Positions 16,457 through 27,424 of a stretch of DNA of 64,000 nucleotides are shown here, piece by piece. The notes beneath the pieces were generated by a model. The model did no database searches and had not been told where the DNA came from. It was given only the letters and a program-made list of their open reading frames with translations. Position numbers and translations under genes: made by a program. Source of the stretch: Nitrosospira sp. Nsp11 (GTDB taxonomy: Bacteria; Pseudomonadota; Gammaproteobacteria; Burkholderiales; Nitrosomonadaceae); assembly GCF_900142705.1 (NCBI RefSeq), contig NZ_FRBV01000017.1, forward strand, positions 1-64,000. Direction: 5' to 3'. Each line of letters begins with the position of its first letter. Position 1 is the first letter of the stretch.

Positions 16457-17447
16457 CTTTCGCTTCCGGCGACTTGGTGACCGTCCATTCGTCCAGCAGC
16501 GTGAGCAGAGGATGCAGTTCGCGGTAGCGCTCGCATGCCTTTCGCAAATATTCCTCCACCAGGGGTAGATGGGCGAGGTAATCGCTTTTGCCGTCGCGGT
16601 AATTCAGGCGCGAAAAGATCCCCAATACCTTGATATGGCGCTGTACGCCCATCCATTCAAAATCGCGATAAAAATCGGAAAAATCGCCGGCCACCGGCAG
16701 CCCGAGTTTGCGCGCCTGTTCCCAATAACGGATCAACCAGTCCAGTATGCGCTCCTCATCCCAACTTATGTACGCGTCCTTGAAGAGTGACACCAGATCG
16801 TAGGTAATGGGCCCGTAGACCGCATCCTGAAAATCGATAATGCCCGGATTGGGTGTGGTCACCATCAGGTTGCGCGAGTGATAGTCGCGGTGCACAAACA
16901 CCCTGGGTTGAGCCAGGTTGTTTTGAACGATCCGTTGGAAAATGCGCTCAAGTTCCGCTTTCTGATTCGCCTCCGGCACTACATGCAGATGCTTGCCCAG
17001 ATACCAGTCCGGGAACAGGTTCAGCTCTCTCAACAGCAGCGTTTCGTCGTAGTCCGGCAGTACATTCGCTTGGCTCGCAAGCTGGATTTGAACGAGCGCA
17101 GCCACCGCATCGCGATATAAGCGATCGGTATTATCTGCATCGCCGTTCAGCGCCTGGAGATAGGTTGTGCTTCCGAGATCGGAAAGCAGCAGGAAACCTT
17201 GTGCCAGATCCTGCGCCAGGATTTCAGGCACATGCGCCCCTGACGCGGCGAATAACTCGGCCACGTGCACAAAAGGCGCGCAATCTTCCTGCGGCGGCGG
17301 CGCATCCATTGCGATCAGTGTCCCGTCGCTAAACGTGACACGAAAATAACGGCGGAAACTCGCGTCTGCGGAGGCGGGCGCCAAGGTGAAGGGTTTATCA
17401 GGAAATTGCGTCCTGATCCAGTTTTCCAGAAGGCGAAAACGCTCCAT
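16440..17447 (-). CDS. amgK: N-acetylmuramate/N-acetylglucosamine anomeric kinase
   Basis: An aminoglycoside-phosphotransferase-fold kinase of 335 residues. The start MERFRLLENWIRTQF is at 17447. A longer frame exists, but this ATG gives the family N-terminus. Kinase motifs are VHRDYHSRNLMV (catalytic Asp) and IIDFQDAVYGPITYDLVSLF (Mg-binding Asp). AmgK phosphorylates the anomeric carbon of MurNAc. Next to murU, this defines the fosfomycin-bypassing recycling route. The identification of substrate rests on that pairing. Confidence 0.88.
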   Translation of the reverse strand: MERFRLLENWIRTQFPDKPFTLAPASADASFRRYFRVTFSDGTLIAMDAPPPQEDCAPFVHVAELFAASGAHVPEILAQDLAQGFLLLSDLGSTTYLQALNGDADNTDRLYRDAVAALVQIQLASQANVLPDYDETLLLRELNLFPDWYLGKHLHVVPEANQKAELERIFQRIVQNNLAQPRVFVHRDYHSRNLMVTTPNPGIIDFQDAVYGPITYDLVSLFKDAYISWDEERILDWLIRYWEQARKLGLPVAGDFSDFYRDFEWMGVQRHIKVLGIFSRLNYRDGKSDYLAHLPLVEEYLRKACERYRELHPLLTLLDEWTVTKSPEAKVGYTF

Positions 17448-17508
17448 AATAGTTCGCTGATTGCCTATTTTGCTGAAGTATGAGATTTTAGCACGCATGC
17501 GTCACTCC

Positions 17509-17524
17509 TCACCCGGCCGGGTGA
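17509..17524. promoter_or_regulatory. 16-bp perfect palindrome between divergent genes
   Basis: TCACCCGGCCGGGTGA lies between the divergent amgK and ubiK starts, 27 bases before the ubiK ATG. It could be an operator for either gene, but no known regulator is implied. Confidence 0.35.
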
Positions 17525-17550
17525 TGGAGCAGAAATTTATGGAGATAATC

Positions 17551-17853
17551 ATGGCCAACCAAAAAGTAGTGGATGAAATCGTCACCAAGGTTAACGAACT
17601 TTTGTCACAGAACCCCATAAAAGATGTGGAAAAAAACATGCGGGTTATGCTTGCAGGATTATTCACCCGCCTTGATCTGGTGACCCGCGAAGAATTCGAG
17701 GTGCAGCAGGAAATACTCAAACGCACACGCGAGAAATTAACGGCGCTGGAAACCAGAGTAGCCGCACTTGAAACTGCCGCGAAGTCGGATAAATCGGCAG
17801 GCACGCTCGATGTTCCGGTGGAGACGCTGGATGATCTGTCGGAGACCGAATAA
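17551..17853 (+). CDS. ubiK: Ubiquinone biosynthesis accessory factor UbiK
   Basis: 100 residues. The start MANQKVVDEIVTKVNEL has a GGAG site 7 bases upstream. A short amphipathic N-terminal helix is followed by a coiled coil (EFEVQQEILKRTREKLTALE, VAALE), matching the BMFP/YqiC family. These trimeric proteins bind membranes and support aerobic ubiquinone synthesis by the Ubi complex. It lies upstream of comM, as in other Betaproteobacteria. Confidence 0.88.
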   Translation: MANQKVVDEIVTKVNELLSQNPIKDVEKNMRVMLAGLFTRLDLVTREEFEVQQEILKRTREKLTALETRVAALETAAKSDKSAGTLDVPVETLDDLSETE

Positions 17854-17960
17854 CCAGATATTCAATACTAAAATGTCGCGTTTTCGGACATCCTGCAAAG
17901 ACTTGATCCCGCCGCACTATTCCCATTGATCCCGTTGCTTCTGGCTGAGGATCTTTCTGC

Positions 17961-19469
17961 ATGCCGCTAGCTATTCTCTATAGCCGAGCGATCTCTGGCA
18001 TGGAAGCGCCACTGGTCACGGTGGAAGTTCACATCGCAAACGGTCTGCCAAGCTTTACCATTGTCGGGCTGCCGGAAGCGGAAGTGAAAGAAAGTAAAGA
18101 CCGGGTGCGGGCGGCGCTGCAAAATGCGCAGTTCGAATTTCCCGCCCGGCGCATTACCGTCAATCTCGCCCCCGCCGATTTGCCCAAGGAGAGTGGGCGC
18201 TTCGACCTGCCTATCGCACTGGGCATACTGGCGGCAACGGGGCAAACCCCTGCGGACAAGCTCGACAGATATGAATGGGCGGGTGAACTCGCCCTGACCG
18301 GAGAACTGCGCGCAATCCGTGGTGCATTGGCGATGACATACGGCGCATCGCGCTCCGGAAGAAGTTTTGTGCTGCCTGCACAAAACGCGCCTGAAGCTGC
18401 ACTGGTCAAGGAAGCCGCGGTTTATCCCGCGACATCGCTGCTTCAGATTTGCGCACACCTTGCCGGGCGCGAGCCGTTGCAGCTTCACAAGGCATCCAGC
18501 GTAGCGGGCACGGAAACGAGTACGTTTCAGCATCCAGGCATGGAAGAGGTGAAAGGTCAGGCGCATGCAAAGCGCGCCCTGGAAATCGCGGCGGCGGGCG
18601 GCCACAGCGTACTGATGGTGGGTCCGCCTGGCACGGGCAAATCCATGCTGGCGGCGCGCCTTCCCGGCATTTTGCCTTCCATGACAGAGGAAGAGGCGCT
18701 TGAATCCGCTGCGATGCAGTCCCTGAGCAGCAGCGGATTCAACGTTGCCAACTGGAAACGCCGCCCTTATCGGTCGCCGCACCATACCGCATCGGGTGTT
18801 GCACTGGTCGGCGGCGGCAGTAATCCGCGTCCGGGCGAGATTTCACTGGCGATGAACGGGGTGTTGTTTCTCGACGAGCTACCGGAATTTGATCGCAAGG
18901 TTCTGGAAGTATTGCGCGAGCCGCTGGAATCGGGGCGCATTACCATCTCACGCGCGGCGCGCCAGGCGGATTTTCCCGCTCGATTCCAGTTGATTGCCGC
19001 GATGAACCCGTGCCTCTGCGGTTACCTTGGACATTACAGCGGAAAATGCCACTGCACTCCCGACCAGGTAGCGCGCTATCGCGGCAAAATTTCTGGCCCG
19101 TTGCTGGATCGCATCGATATACAGGTAGAGGTGCCCGCCGTGCCGCAGGAAGATTTGATGCGTCAGGCGCAAGGTGAAGCGAGCAAGGCGATAAGAGAGC
19201 GGGTTGAATTGGCTTATCAGCGCCAAGTGGCACGGCAAGGCAAGGCCAACGCCCACCTGGCAGTGAAGGATATCGACAGGTACTGTATGCCGGATGCGCT
19301 GGGGGAAACCTTGCTCAAACAAGCTATCAGCCGCCTGAATTTTTCCGCACGCGCTTATCATCGCGTCCTGAAAGTGGCGCGCACTATCGCCGATCTGGCG
19401 GCAAGCGAAACCATAGCCAGTGCCCATATTGCGGAAGCGGTACAGTACCGGAAGCTGGACAGGAATTGA
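17961..19469 (+). CDS. comM: ComM/YifB-family Mg-chelatase-like AAA+ ATPase
   Basis: 502 residues. The N-terminal Lon-like ATPase-independent domain (MPLAILYSRAISGMEAPLVTVE) is followed by an AAA+ module with Walker A GPPGTGKS at residues 221-228, Walker B VLFLDELPEF, and the CGYLGHYSGKCHC zinc-like region of the family. ComM is a hexameric helicase promoting branch migration when transforming DNA is integrated. Presence does not by itself prove natural competence. Confidence 0.93.
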   Translation: MPLAILYSRAISGMEAPLVTVEVHIANGLPSFTIVGLPEAEVKESKDRVRAALQNAQFEFPARRITVNLAPADLPKESGRFDLPIALGILAATGQTPADKLDRYEWAGELALTGELRAIRGALAMTYGASRSGRSFVLPAQNAPEAALVKEAAVYPATSLLQICAHLAGREPLQLHKASSVAGTETSTFQHPGMEEVKGQAHAKRALEIAAAGGHSVLMVGPPGTGKSMLAARLPGILPSMTEEEALESAAMQSLSSSGFNVANWKRRPYRSPHHTASGVALVGGGSNPRPGEISLAMNGVLFLDELPEFDRKVLEVLREPLESGRITISRAARQADFPARFQLIAAMNPCLCGYLGHYSGKCHCTPDQVARYRGKISGPLLDRIDIQVEVPAVPQEDLMRQAQGEASKAIRERVELAYQRQVARQGKANAHLAVKDIDRYCMPDALGETLLKQAISRLNFSARAYHRVLKVARTIADLAASETIASAHIAEAVQYRKLDRN

Positions 19470-19717
19470 TCGCGGTAGACGGAAGTAGACAAACCGAGTC
19501 TTCGCAATGAGATTGCGACCAGGTTACATTGTTACGCCGCGATGGCAGAGGCGCGTTCTACGCAACATGTAGAAACAAGCAAAGTCAATTGGCTGAGATG
19601 AGCTCCGCTCTCGATGTAAGCGCGATTGACGACGTTAGATGTGGGGGAGGGATAGGTTAGGGAAAATGCCTGCAGGGGCGTGATAGAATAAACCTCCACC
19701 TCAAACGTTGCGCTGCC

Positions 19718-22700
19718 ATGAACGAAACCCCTCGCACCAAATTGCTGGAAGAAATCCTCTCACGTCGTATTGTGCTGCTTGACGGCGCCATGGGAACCAT
19801 GATCCAGAGCTACAGGCTCGACGAAGCAGATTATCGTGGTACTCGCTTTGCCGATTTTCCCCATGATATCAAGGGAAATAACGATCTTCTGACGCTTACC
19901 CGGCCGCAGGTTATCCGTGCCATCCACGATGCCTATCTGGAAGCGGGTGCGGATATCATCGAGACCAATACCTTCAATTCCACCGCCGCCTCGTTATCGG
20001 ATTACCACATGCAGGATCTGGTATACGAGCTCAATTTTGCCGGGGCCAAACTCGCGCGGGAAGCGGCGCAAGCGATGGAGGCAAAAACTCCGGAGAAGCC
20101 GCGCTTTGTCGCGGGCGTGCTGGGGCCGACCACCAAGACGGCATCCATCTCCCCGGATGTCAACGACCCAGGTTTCCGCGGCATTACTTTCGATCAATTG
20201 GTTGCGGATTATTCCGAATCCATTCGGGGCCTGATCGATGGCGGCGCCGATATCCTGCTGGTTGAAACCATTTTTGACACGCTTAATGCCAAGGCAGCGC
20301 TGTTCGCCGTGGATCAATATTTCGAAACCCACGGCACAAGATTTCCCGTGATGATTTCGGCAACGATTACCGATGCTTCCGGACGTACCCTTTCCGGACA
20401 GACACCGGAAGCTTTCTGGAATTCCGTAAGTAACGCGCGGCCATTGTCGGTCGGGCTCAACTGCGCGCTAGGGGCGGAGTTGATGCGTCCCTATATCGAA
20501 GATTTATCCAGGGTGGCCGGTGTGCGTGTAAGCGCGCACCCCAATGCCGGCCTGCCGAATCCGCTGGCTGAGACAGGCTACGACGAGTCGCCTGAATACA
20601 CAGCGAGTCTGATAAAGGATTTTGCGCAATCGGGTTTCGTCAATATCGTCGGCGGCTGCTGCGGTACGACACCCGCACATATCAAAGCCATTGCGGATGC
20701 GGTGAGCGGTATCGCGCCGAGAGTCATACCCGATATTCCAAAAAAATTGCGGCTGTCTGGCCTGGAGCCGCTTGCCATTGGCGATGATTCATTGTTCGTG
20801 AATGTCGGCGAGCGAACCAATGTAACCGGTTCGAAAGCCTTCGCTCGCTTGATACTGAACAACAACTATTCGGAAGCGCTGAGCGTTGCCCGCAACCAGG
20901 TCGAGAGTGGCGCGCAGATCATCGATATCAACATGGATGAAGCGATGCTCGACTCGCAGAAGGCGATGGTTACGTTCCTGAACCTTGTCGCCGCCGAGCC
21001 GGATATCAGCCGTGTGCCCATCATGCTGGATTCGAGCAAGTGGTCGGTGATCGAAGCGGGACTGAAATGCATTCAGGGCAAGGCAATCATCAATTCCATC
21101 AGCTTGAAGGAAGGCGAAGCGGAATTCATCGAACATGCGAAGCTTGCGCTCCGCTACGGGGCGGCGGTAATTGTCATGGCGTTCGATGAAGCAGGTCAGG
21201 CTGATACGCTTGAGCGTAAAGTGGACATTTGCACGCGCTGCTACCGCATTCTTGTGGATCAGGTAGGCTTTCCGCCTGAGGACATCATTTTTGATCCCAA
21301 CGTTTTCGCGGTCGCCACGGGCATCGAGGAACATAACAATTACGGCCTGGATTACATCAATGCTACACGCCTGATCAAGCAAACCCTGCCGTATGTCAAG
21401 GTGAGCGGCGGCGTTTCCAATGTGTCGTTCTCTTTCCGCGGCAACGAGCCGGTGCGGGAAGCAATCCATACCGCTTTTCTCTACCATGCGGTCCGCGCCG
21501 GCATGACCATGGGCATCGTCAACGCCGGGCAACTTGGCGTTTATTCGGATATCCCCAAGGATCTGCTGGAACGGGTAGAGGATGTGCTGCTGAATCGTCC
21601 CCCCAAAGGAGATGGGGACGCGAGCGCCACCGAGCGGCTGGTTGAATTCGCCGAGAGCTTCAAGGGACAGACCAAGGAGAATGTTGAAGACCTTGCCTGG
21701 CGCAACGAGTCACTACAGCAACGCCTGACTCACGCGCTGGTAAGGGGCATCACCACTTATATCGTGGAAGATACCGAGGCGGCGCGGCTCGAAGTCGCTG
21801 AGGCAGGTGGGCGACCCATCCAGGTGATCGAGGGGCCGCTTATGAACGGGATGAACGTGGTGGGCGACCTATTCGGCTCGGGCAAGATGTTTTTACCTCA
21901 GGTGGTCAAATCAGCGCGCGTCATGAAGCAGGCGGTGGCGCACCTGCTGCCGTTTATTGAGGCGGAAAAGAAACTGCTCGGCGATTCCAGGCCCAAGGGC
22001 AAGATCGTAATCGCCACGGTCAAGGGGGATGTTCACGATATCGGCAAGAATATCGTCACGGTAGTCCTTCAGTGTAACAATTACGCAGTAGTGAATATGG
22101 GCGTAATGGTGCCTTCTGCACAGATTCTGGAAATGGCACGGCGTGAGCAGGCCGACATGATCGGGTTGTCGGGCCTGATTACGCCCTCGCTGGAGGAAAT
22201 GGCGCATGTGGCGAAGGAAATGGAACGGGAAGGTTTTACCATTCCTTTATTGATCGGCGGCGCAACAACCTCGCGGGTGCACACTGCGGTGAAAGTGGCT
22301 CCCCATTACAGCGGCATTACCGTATGGGTCCCGGATGCGAGCCGCGCCGTGAGCGTTTGCAGTAGCTTGCTGTCTGAGGATCTAAAGGCAGGTTACGTGG
22401 AAAAACTCCAGGCCGAATACGAAAAGGTGCGTGCCCAGCATAAAAATAAAAGGGGGCCTGCGCCAATGCTATCCATCGCAGATGCCAGGAAGAATTCTTT
22501 TAAAACCGATTGGGAGAACTATACGCCGCCTGAACCGGATTTCATCGGCGTAAGGTCCTTGAGAAACTACCCGCTGGAAAAGCTGGTACCTTTCATAGAC
22601 TGGACGCCGTTTTTCCAGGCGTGGGAATTGTCCGGCCGGTTTCCGGCGATTCTCCAGGACGAGGTGGTGGGAGAAGCGGCCACTAACCTGTATCGCGATG

Positions 22701-23449
22701 CCCAGGACATGCTGAAAAAAATCGTCGAGCAGAAGTGGCTGACAGCCAATGCTGTATTTGGCCTTTTTCCCGCCAATACAGTAAATGATGACGATATCGA
22801 AATCTACACGGATAAGGCTCGCACCCGGCTAGCGATGACCTTTCACAATTTGCGTCAGCAGACCCTGAAACCGGCGGGACGTCCCAACCAATGCCTGGCG
22901 GATTTCATCGCTCCCAAGGAAACCGGAATAAAGGATGCCATCGGAGCATTCGCAGTTACCGCGGGTATGGGCATAGACGCACGGATAAAGGCGTTCGAGG
23001 ACACGCATGACGACTACAGTGCAATCATCCTGAAGGCGTTGGCAGACCGTCTGGCTGAAGCTTTCGCCGAACACATGCATTGGCGGGTACGACGCGAATT
23101 CTGGGGTTTCGCAAAGGACGAAGACCTGGGTACCGACCAACTCGTCGCCGAAGAGTATCGCGGCATCCGCCCCGCGCCGGGCTACCCCGCTTGCCCCGAT
23201 CATACAGAGAAAGGCCCTTTGTTCGAAATGCTGAAAGCACCTGAAAACGCGGGCATTATCATCACTGAATCTTACGCCATGGTTCCTACCGCGGCGGTAT
23301 CCGGCTTTTATTTTTCTCACCCTGACGCCGATTATTTTGCGGTAGGCAAAATCGGCAAGGATCAGGTGGAAGATTATGCGAAGCGTAAAGGCTGGACGCT
23401 GGAGGAAACCGAGAAATGGCTGGCGCCAGTCCTGGCATATGATCGATAG
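19718..23449 (+). CDS. metH: Cobalamin-dependent methionine synthase
   Basis: 1243 residues, full length. Order: homocysteine/zinc domain (DGAMGTMIQ, zinc ligands Cys249 and the GGCC pair Cys314/315), pterin-binding domain ([24 protein letters not shown]), cobalamin domain with the axial His773 in VHDIGKN, and the C-terminal AdoMet reactivation domain ([15 protein letters not shown], ending [18 protein letters not shown]). It transfers methyl from methyl-THF to homocysteine. It depends on B12, matching the BtuF-like protein at 45845. No riboswitch was found in the 248 bp upstream. Confidence 0.98.
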   Translation: MNETPRTKLLEEILSRRIVLLDGAMGTMIQSYRLDEADYRGTRFADFPHDIKGNNDLLTLTRPQVIRAIHDAYLEAGADIIETNTFNSTAASLSDYHMQDLVYELNFAGAKLAREAAQAMEAKTPEKPRFVAGVLGPTTKTASISPDVNDPGFRGITFDQLVADYSESIRGLIDGGADILLVETIFDTLNAKAALFAVDQYFETHGTRFPVMISATITDASGRTLSGQTPEAFWNSVSNARPLSVGLNCALGAELMRPYIEDLSRVAGVRVSAHPNAGLPNPLAETGYDESPEYTASLIKDFAQSGFVNIVGGCCGTTPAHIKAIADAVSGIAPRVIPDIPKKLRLSGLEPLAIGDDSLFVNVGERTNVTGSKAFARLILNNNYSEALSVARNQVESGAQIIDINMDEAMLDSQKAMVTFLNLVAAEPDISRVPIMLDSSKWSVIEAGLKCIQGKAIINSISLKEGEAEFIEHAKLALRYGAAVIVMAFDEAGQADTLERKVDICTRCYRILVDQVGFPPEDIIFDPNVFAVATGIEEHNNYGLDYINATRLIKQTLPYVKVSGGVSNVSFSFRGNEPVREAIHTAFLYHAVRAGMTMGIVNAGQLGVYSDIPKDLLERVEDVLLNRPPKGDGDASATERLVEFAESFKGQTKENVEDLAWRNESLQQRLTHALVRGITTYIVEDTEAARLEVAEAGGRPIQVIEGPLMNGMNVVGDLFGSGKMFLPQVVKSARVMKQAVAHLLPFIEAEKKLLGDSRPKGKIVIATVKGDVHDIGKNIVTVVLQCNNYAVVNMGVMVPSAQILEMARREQADMIGLSGLITPSLEEMAHVAKEMEREGFTIPLLIGGATTSRVHTAVKVAPHYSGITVWVPDASRAVSVCSSLLSEDLKAGYVEKLQAEYEKVRAQHKNKRGPAPMLSIADARKNSFKTDWENYTPPEPDFIGVRSLRNYPLEKLVPFIDWTPFFQAWELSGRFPAILQDEVVGEAATNLYRDAQDMLKKIVEQKWLTANAVFGLFPANTVNDDDIEIYTDKARTRLAMTFHNLRQQTLKPAGRPNQCLADFIAPKETGIKDAIGAFAVTAGMGIDARIKAFEDTHDDYSAIILKALADRLAEAFAEHMHWRVRREFWGFAKDEDLGTDQLVAEEYRGIRPAPGYPACPDHTEKGPLFEMLKAPENAGIIITESYAMVPTAAVSGFYFSHPDADYFAVGKIGKDQVEDYAKRKGWTLEETEKWLAPVLAYDR

Positions 23450-23542
23450 CTATGGGTGAAAAGTGAATTGCTGGCAACCAATGCCGGGGAACTCACTGCG
23501 GGCACGCAGTATTCTGTAGAAACGTGATGCGAGACGAATCGA

Positions 23543-25696
23543 TCAGCTCTTCATACGGGTGATTTTCGCCACTTCGGGAATACGCCTCAAGCTGCGCATC
23601 ACTTGCGCCAGATGATGGCGGTTGCGGACCTGCAACATGAAATTCATGGTTGTGTACGTACCCTTTCCTTCATCTTCGTCCATAGCGACATTGTCAATAT
23701 TGGATCCGGCCTCGGCGATTGCGGCGGCTACTCTCGCCAGCACGCCACGTTGATCGGCCACCATCACCTTGATGCTGACCTCGAACTGCTTGCTGATATC
23801 CTTGCCCCAGGCCACGTCCAGCCAGTTTTCCGAGTTACCGCGGTTTTTTAAAGCGGCCGGACAGTCATGGGTATGAATCACCAGACCTTGATCTTTTTTG
23901 ATAAAGCCAACAATGGAATCCCCCGGGATGGGGCGACAGCATTTCGCAAACTGCACCGCCATGCCTTCAGTCCCAAGTATGGTGATGACACCTCCAGTCC
24001 CGCTCGGGCCGGAGGCGGATTCTCCCGGAACCGCCAGCCGCCTGGCAATTACCGCCGGCAAATGCTTGCCCAGCCCCATATCCGCCAGTAAATCCGTCTT
24101 GGACTTTGCCCCGCTCTCACGCGTCAGTTTTTCCCACTGCGCCGCGCTTATCGTTTCGGGATCGACCTTGAGCGAAATTAAAGCTTGATTCAGCAAGCGC
24201 TCCCCCAGTTTAGCCGACTCTTCATATTGCATGGTCTTGAGAAAGCGGCGAATATGCGAGCGTGCCTTGCCCGTGCCTACGTAATTAAGCCAGGCAGGAT
24301 TGGGTTTTGCATGTGATGCAGTCACGATTTCCACGCGGTCGCCGCTTCGGAGCATGGTGCGCAACGGCGCGTTTTCGCCGTTTATTTTTGCCGCCACGCA
24401 GCAATCGCCGATGTCGGTATGCACCGCATAGGCGAAGTCCACCGCGGTGGATTCTTTAGGTAGCGCCAATATCTTGCCTTGGGGCGTAAATACGTAGACC
24501 TCTCCGGGAAACAGGTCAACTTTGAGATGCTCCAGGAATTCCAGTGAATCGGTAGAATCGCTAAGCGTCTCCAACAGGCTCTGCAACCACTGGTGGGTTT
24601 TCATGTGCAGGTCGTTAAGATCTGCATCCGTGCTCTTGTAGAGCCAGTGAGACGCGACGCCTGCCTCGGCGATTCGGTGCATTTCGGGGGTGCGAATTTG
24701 CACTTCGATGGGCGTGCCGTAGGGTCCCCACAAGGTGTTGTGCAACGACTGATAGCCATTTCCCTTGGGAATGGCGATATAGTCCTTGAATTTTCCAGGG
24801 ATGGGATTGTAGAGGCTATGCAATGCGCCCAGCGCGATATAACACGAGGGCACGTCTTTGACGATGACACGAAAACCGTAGATATCGAGGATCTCGGAGA
24901 ATGTGAGGTGCTTTTCCACCATTTTCGTGTAGATACTATAGAGCTGCTTTTCTCGCCCCGTCACCTCGGCATCCAGCCCTGCCACTTTAAGACGCTGCTT
25001 GATCGTATCCAGGATTTTCGTCACCATTTCCCGGCGATTACCGCGGGCTGCCTTGGTGGCATTGGCCAGAACGCGGTAGCGCGTCGGGAACAGGTAACGG
25101 AAACTTAAATCCTGCAGCTCATGATAGATATTGTTGAGTCCCAGCCGATTGGCGATAGGGGCATAGATTTCCATGGTTTCGCGTGCGATACGGCGCCGTT
25201 TCTCGGGCCGCATCGCTTCCAGCGTGCGCATGTTGTGCAACCGATCCGCCAATTTGATAAGTATGACGCGCACGTCCCGCGCCATGGCCAACAGCATTTT
25301 GCGGAAATTCTCCGCCTGTGCATCCGCATGGGTCTGGAATTCGATCTTGTCGAGCTTCGAGACGCCATCCACCAGATCCGCAACCGATTTGCCGAATCTA
25401 TTACTGATCTCGGCTTTGGAGACATGCGTATCCTCCATCACATCGTGCAGTAGCGCGGCAGCCAGCGTCTGGGTGTCCAGGCGTAATTTGCCGAGTATGC
25501 TGGCTACCGCCAGCGGATGAGAGATATAGGGTTCACCGGATTTTCGGAATTGCCCGGAGTGGGCACTTTGGCTGAAAAGGTACGCGTTCTCAAGTTCGGA
25601 AACATCCTCCCGCTTAAGATAGCTCGACAGTTCACGAAAAAGGAAATTCGCCTCAGGCAAGGTAGCAGAAGAATCCGGCAGACCTCGTGCTCGCAT
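23543..25696 (-). CDS. spoT: Bifunctional (p)ppGpp synthetase/hydrolase
   Basis: A Rel/Spo protein of 717 residues. The hydrolase domain is intact with His84-Asp85 in LLHDVMEDT, unlike the inactive RelA version. The synthetase domain is near residues 250-360 (YGFRVIVKD, GNGYQSLHNTL). TGS (VYVFTPQGKILALPKESTAVDFAY), a conserved Cys-Cys segment (QFAKCCRPIPGD) and ACT domains follow. The ATG has an AAGGAAA site. It follows gmk and rpoZ as in the conserved gmk-rpoZ-spoT order, supporting SpoT rather than RelA. Confidence 0.95.
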   Translation of the reverse strand: MRARGLPDSSATLPEANFLFRELSSYLKREDVSELENAYLFSQSAHSGQFRKSGEPYISHPLAVASILGKLRLDTQTLAAALLHDVMEDTHVSKAEISNRFGKSVADLVDGVSKLDKIEFQTHADAQAENFRKMLLAMARDVRVILIKLADRLHNMRTLEAMRPEKRRRIARETMEIYAPIANRLGLNNIYHELQDLSFRYLFPTRYRVLANATKAARGNRREMVTKILDTIKQRLKVAGLDAEVTGREKQLYSIYTKMVEKHLTFSEILDIYGFRVIVKDVPSCYIALGALHSLYNPIPGKFKDYIAIPKGNGYQSLHNTLWGPYGTPIEVQIRTPEMHRIAEAGVASHWLYKSTDADLNDLHMKTHQWLQSLLETLSDSTDSLEFLEHLKVDLFPGEVYVFTPQGKILALPKESTAVDFAYAVHTDIGDCCVAAKINGENAPLRTMLRSGDRVEIVTASHAKPNPAWLNYVGTGKARSHIRRFLKTMQYEESAKLGERLLNQALISLKVDPETISAAQWEKLTRESGAKSKTDLLADMGLGKHLPAVIARRLAVPGESASGPSGTGGVITILGTEGMAVQFAKCCRPIPGDSIVGFIKKDQGLVIHTHDCPAALKNRGNSENWLDVAWGKDISKQFEVSIKVMVADQRGVLARVAAAIAEAGSNIDNVAMDEDEGKGTYTTMNFMLQVRNRHHLAQVMRSLRRIPEVAKITRMKS

Positions 25697-25844
25697 CGTC
25701 GTTTCCTTAATTTCCCTGTTATACCCGTACAGTTTTTTTCAGGACGGCATCACCTTCACATGACAATCTACAATTCTTTTTCTACAAACGCTTATCAGTG
25801 TATTCAAGCAGGCTTTTTATAAGAAAGCCCAAGCCGTTCAAAAA

Positions 25845-26051
25845 TCAAATGGGACCCGTTGTGAGAAGTTCAATTCCCACCCTTCCTTGTGCAAGTTCGC
25901 GCAATGCAATGACGGTGGGTTTATCCCGCGCAGACTCCACCATGGGGGTACCCCCCACTGAAAGCTGTCTTGCGCGAACGGTCGCGACCAACGTCATATC
26001 GAAGCGGTTGGGAATTCTTTTCAAACAATCGTCAACGGTAATACGCGCCAT
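25845..26051 (-). CDS. rpoZ: RNA polymerase omega subunit
   Basis: 68 residues starting [23 protein letters not shown], the family signature. Omega helps beta-prime fold and is needed for ppGpp site 1 on RNA polymerase. It lies between gmk and spoT, on the same strand. The frame is open upstream, but the ATG at 26051 is the family start. Confidence 0.95.
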   Translation of the reverse strand: MARITVDDCLKRIPNRFDMTLVATVRARQLSVGGTPMVESARDKPTVIALRELAQGRVGIELLTTGPI

Positions 26052-26176
26052 GATCTTGCCTCTGCTAATGTATAGTATAGAAATTGAAGTATAGAATGCC
26101 CCACCAACTAAAGGCAACCTGCGAAAGAGAAGTGTAGCGCACCAGCCATTCGACCGGACGTTGGAATTATCGTCGC

Positions 26177-26809
26177 TTATGGAAAAGGCGTTCTGCCGAG
26201 TTGCGCCATCAGACCATGGTGGCGGGCAAGCTGTTTTGTCATTCTCAAGCGCTCGGCCTGTACAATGCACTTCAAATCCTGCAATGCCCTGTCCAGCCTG
26301 TCATTGATAATAACATAGTCATACTCGCCGGCATGGCTGATTTCGTCGCGGGCCGCAGCCAGACGCCGCCCTATCGCTTCGAGGCTATCCTGAGCCCGCT
26401 GCCTCAAACGCATTTCCAGCACTTCGAGCGAAGGGGGCAGAATAAAAATTCTCACTGCCTGAGGAAAAGCCTCCCGTACCTGATGGGCACCCTGGCTATC
26501 GATTTCCAGCAGAACGTCGCGTCCTGAAGCTATGGTTTCGTTGATCCATCGTTTTGAAGTGCCATAGAAATTTCCGTAAACTTGCGCACTTTCCAGAAAT
26601 TCGTCCTGTTTCAGCCTCTGCTCAAAAACCTCCCGGCGTATAAAATGATAGTCGCGGCCGTCGATTTCTTCAGGACGCGCGGGCCGCGAGGTGTATGAAA
26701 TTGACAGGCTCAGGTCGATACCGGTTTGAAGCAGGGCTTTAACCAGGCTGGTTTTTCCAGCACCTGATGGAGCGCTGATAATATATAAATCACCCGGCGT
26801 TATGGTCAT
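26177..26809 (-). CDS. gmk: Guanylate kinase
   Basis: 210 residues. The P-loop is [12 protein letters not shown] (12-23), followed by [18 protein letters not shown] and [17 protein letters not shown]. It phosphorylates GMP to GDP. It leads the gmk-rpoZ-spoT block, which links guanine nucleotide supply to ppGpp control. Confidence 0.96.
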   Translation of the reverse strand: MTITPGDLYIISAPSGAGKTSLVKALLQTGIDLSLSISYTSRPARPEEIDGRDYHFIRREVFEQRLKQDEFLESAQVYGNFYGTSKRWINETIASGRDVLLEIDSQGAHQVREAFPQAVRIFILPPSLEVLEMRLRQRAQDSLEAIGRRLAAARDEISHAGEYDYVIINDRLDRALQDLKCIVQAERLRMTKQLARHHGLMAQLGRTPFP

Positions 26810-26992
26810 ATTGAAGTTAGCCCTACAGTATTAACGCACGGTATCACCCGCCAGTTTGCTGGTTGCGGTGTTTCCCTCTTTCCGGCTTTATTAGCGGAGC
26901 GCTGTCGCTTGATTATTAAGTGTGCCGCCAAAGTTTAACAGCTTCGGCTCATTCCAACCAAGCCAACTGGCACGGTAGTCCACTCAATGCCA

Positions 26993-27424
26993 TTAATGGG
27001 TACGAACCCAGCGCACAATATCCTGAGTTATCAAAGCGCCGGCCTGCCGCGCTACTTCATGTCCGTCTTTAAACAGAATCAAAGTAGGGATGCTGCGGAT
27101 GCTGTATTGCGTACCCAACACTTGCTCGGTATCAGTGTTCACCTTGGCTACACGGACAAGCGGCTCCAGCATCGCCGCCGCTTGCACGAAGGCTGGGGCC
27201 ATCATCTTGCATGGCCCGCACCATGGCGCCCAGAAATCCACCACCAACGGTATATCGTTGTGGTCAAGGTGCCGTGCGAATGAGGCCGTGGTGAGCTCTA
27301 CCGGATGGCTCGTGAACAAAGGCTGGTGACACTGCCCACAATTGGGTTTCTGGTCGAGCCGCGCAGTCGGCACACGATTGATGGCTTGACAGTGAGGGCA
27401 CACGAGATGAGAGGAGTCGCTCAT
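26993..27424 (-). CDS. trxC: Thioredoxin 2 with N-terminal zinc motif
   Basis: 143 residues. Two CxxC pairs (Cys9/Cys12 and Cys29/Cys32) form the zinc finger that sets thioredoxin 2 apart. The active site is WCGPC at 68-72, followed by IPTLILFKDG with the cis-proline. It is a cytoplasmic disulfide reductase, often stress-induced in relatives. It is a single gene upstream of a 635-bp region without clear genes. Confidence 0.94.
   Translation of the reverse strand: MSDSSHLVCPHCQAINRVPTARLDQKPNCGQCHQPLFTSHPVELTTASFARHLDHNDIPLVVDFWAPWCGPCKMMAPAFVQAAAMLEPLVRVAKVNTDTEQVLGTQYSIRSIPTLILFKDGHEVARQAGALITQDIVRWVRTH

Noticed and set aside
19470-19717. Cobalamin or SAH riboswitch before metH
   Set aside because: No recognisable B12 box or SAH core in the 248-bp gap.
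20789-21532. 247-codon antisense frame opposite metH
   Set aside because: It is a shadow frame. metH is complete and conserved across this segment.
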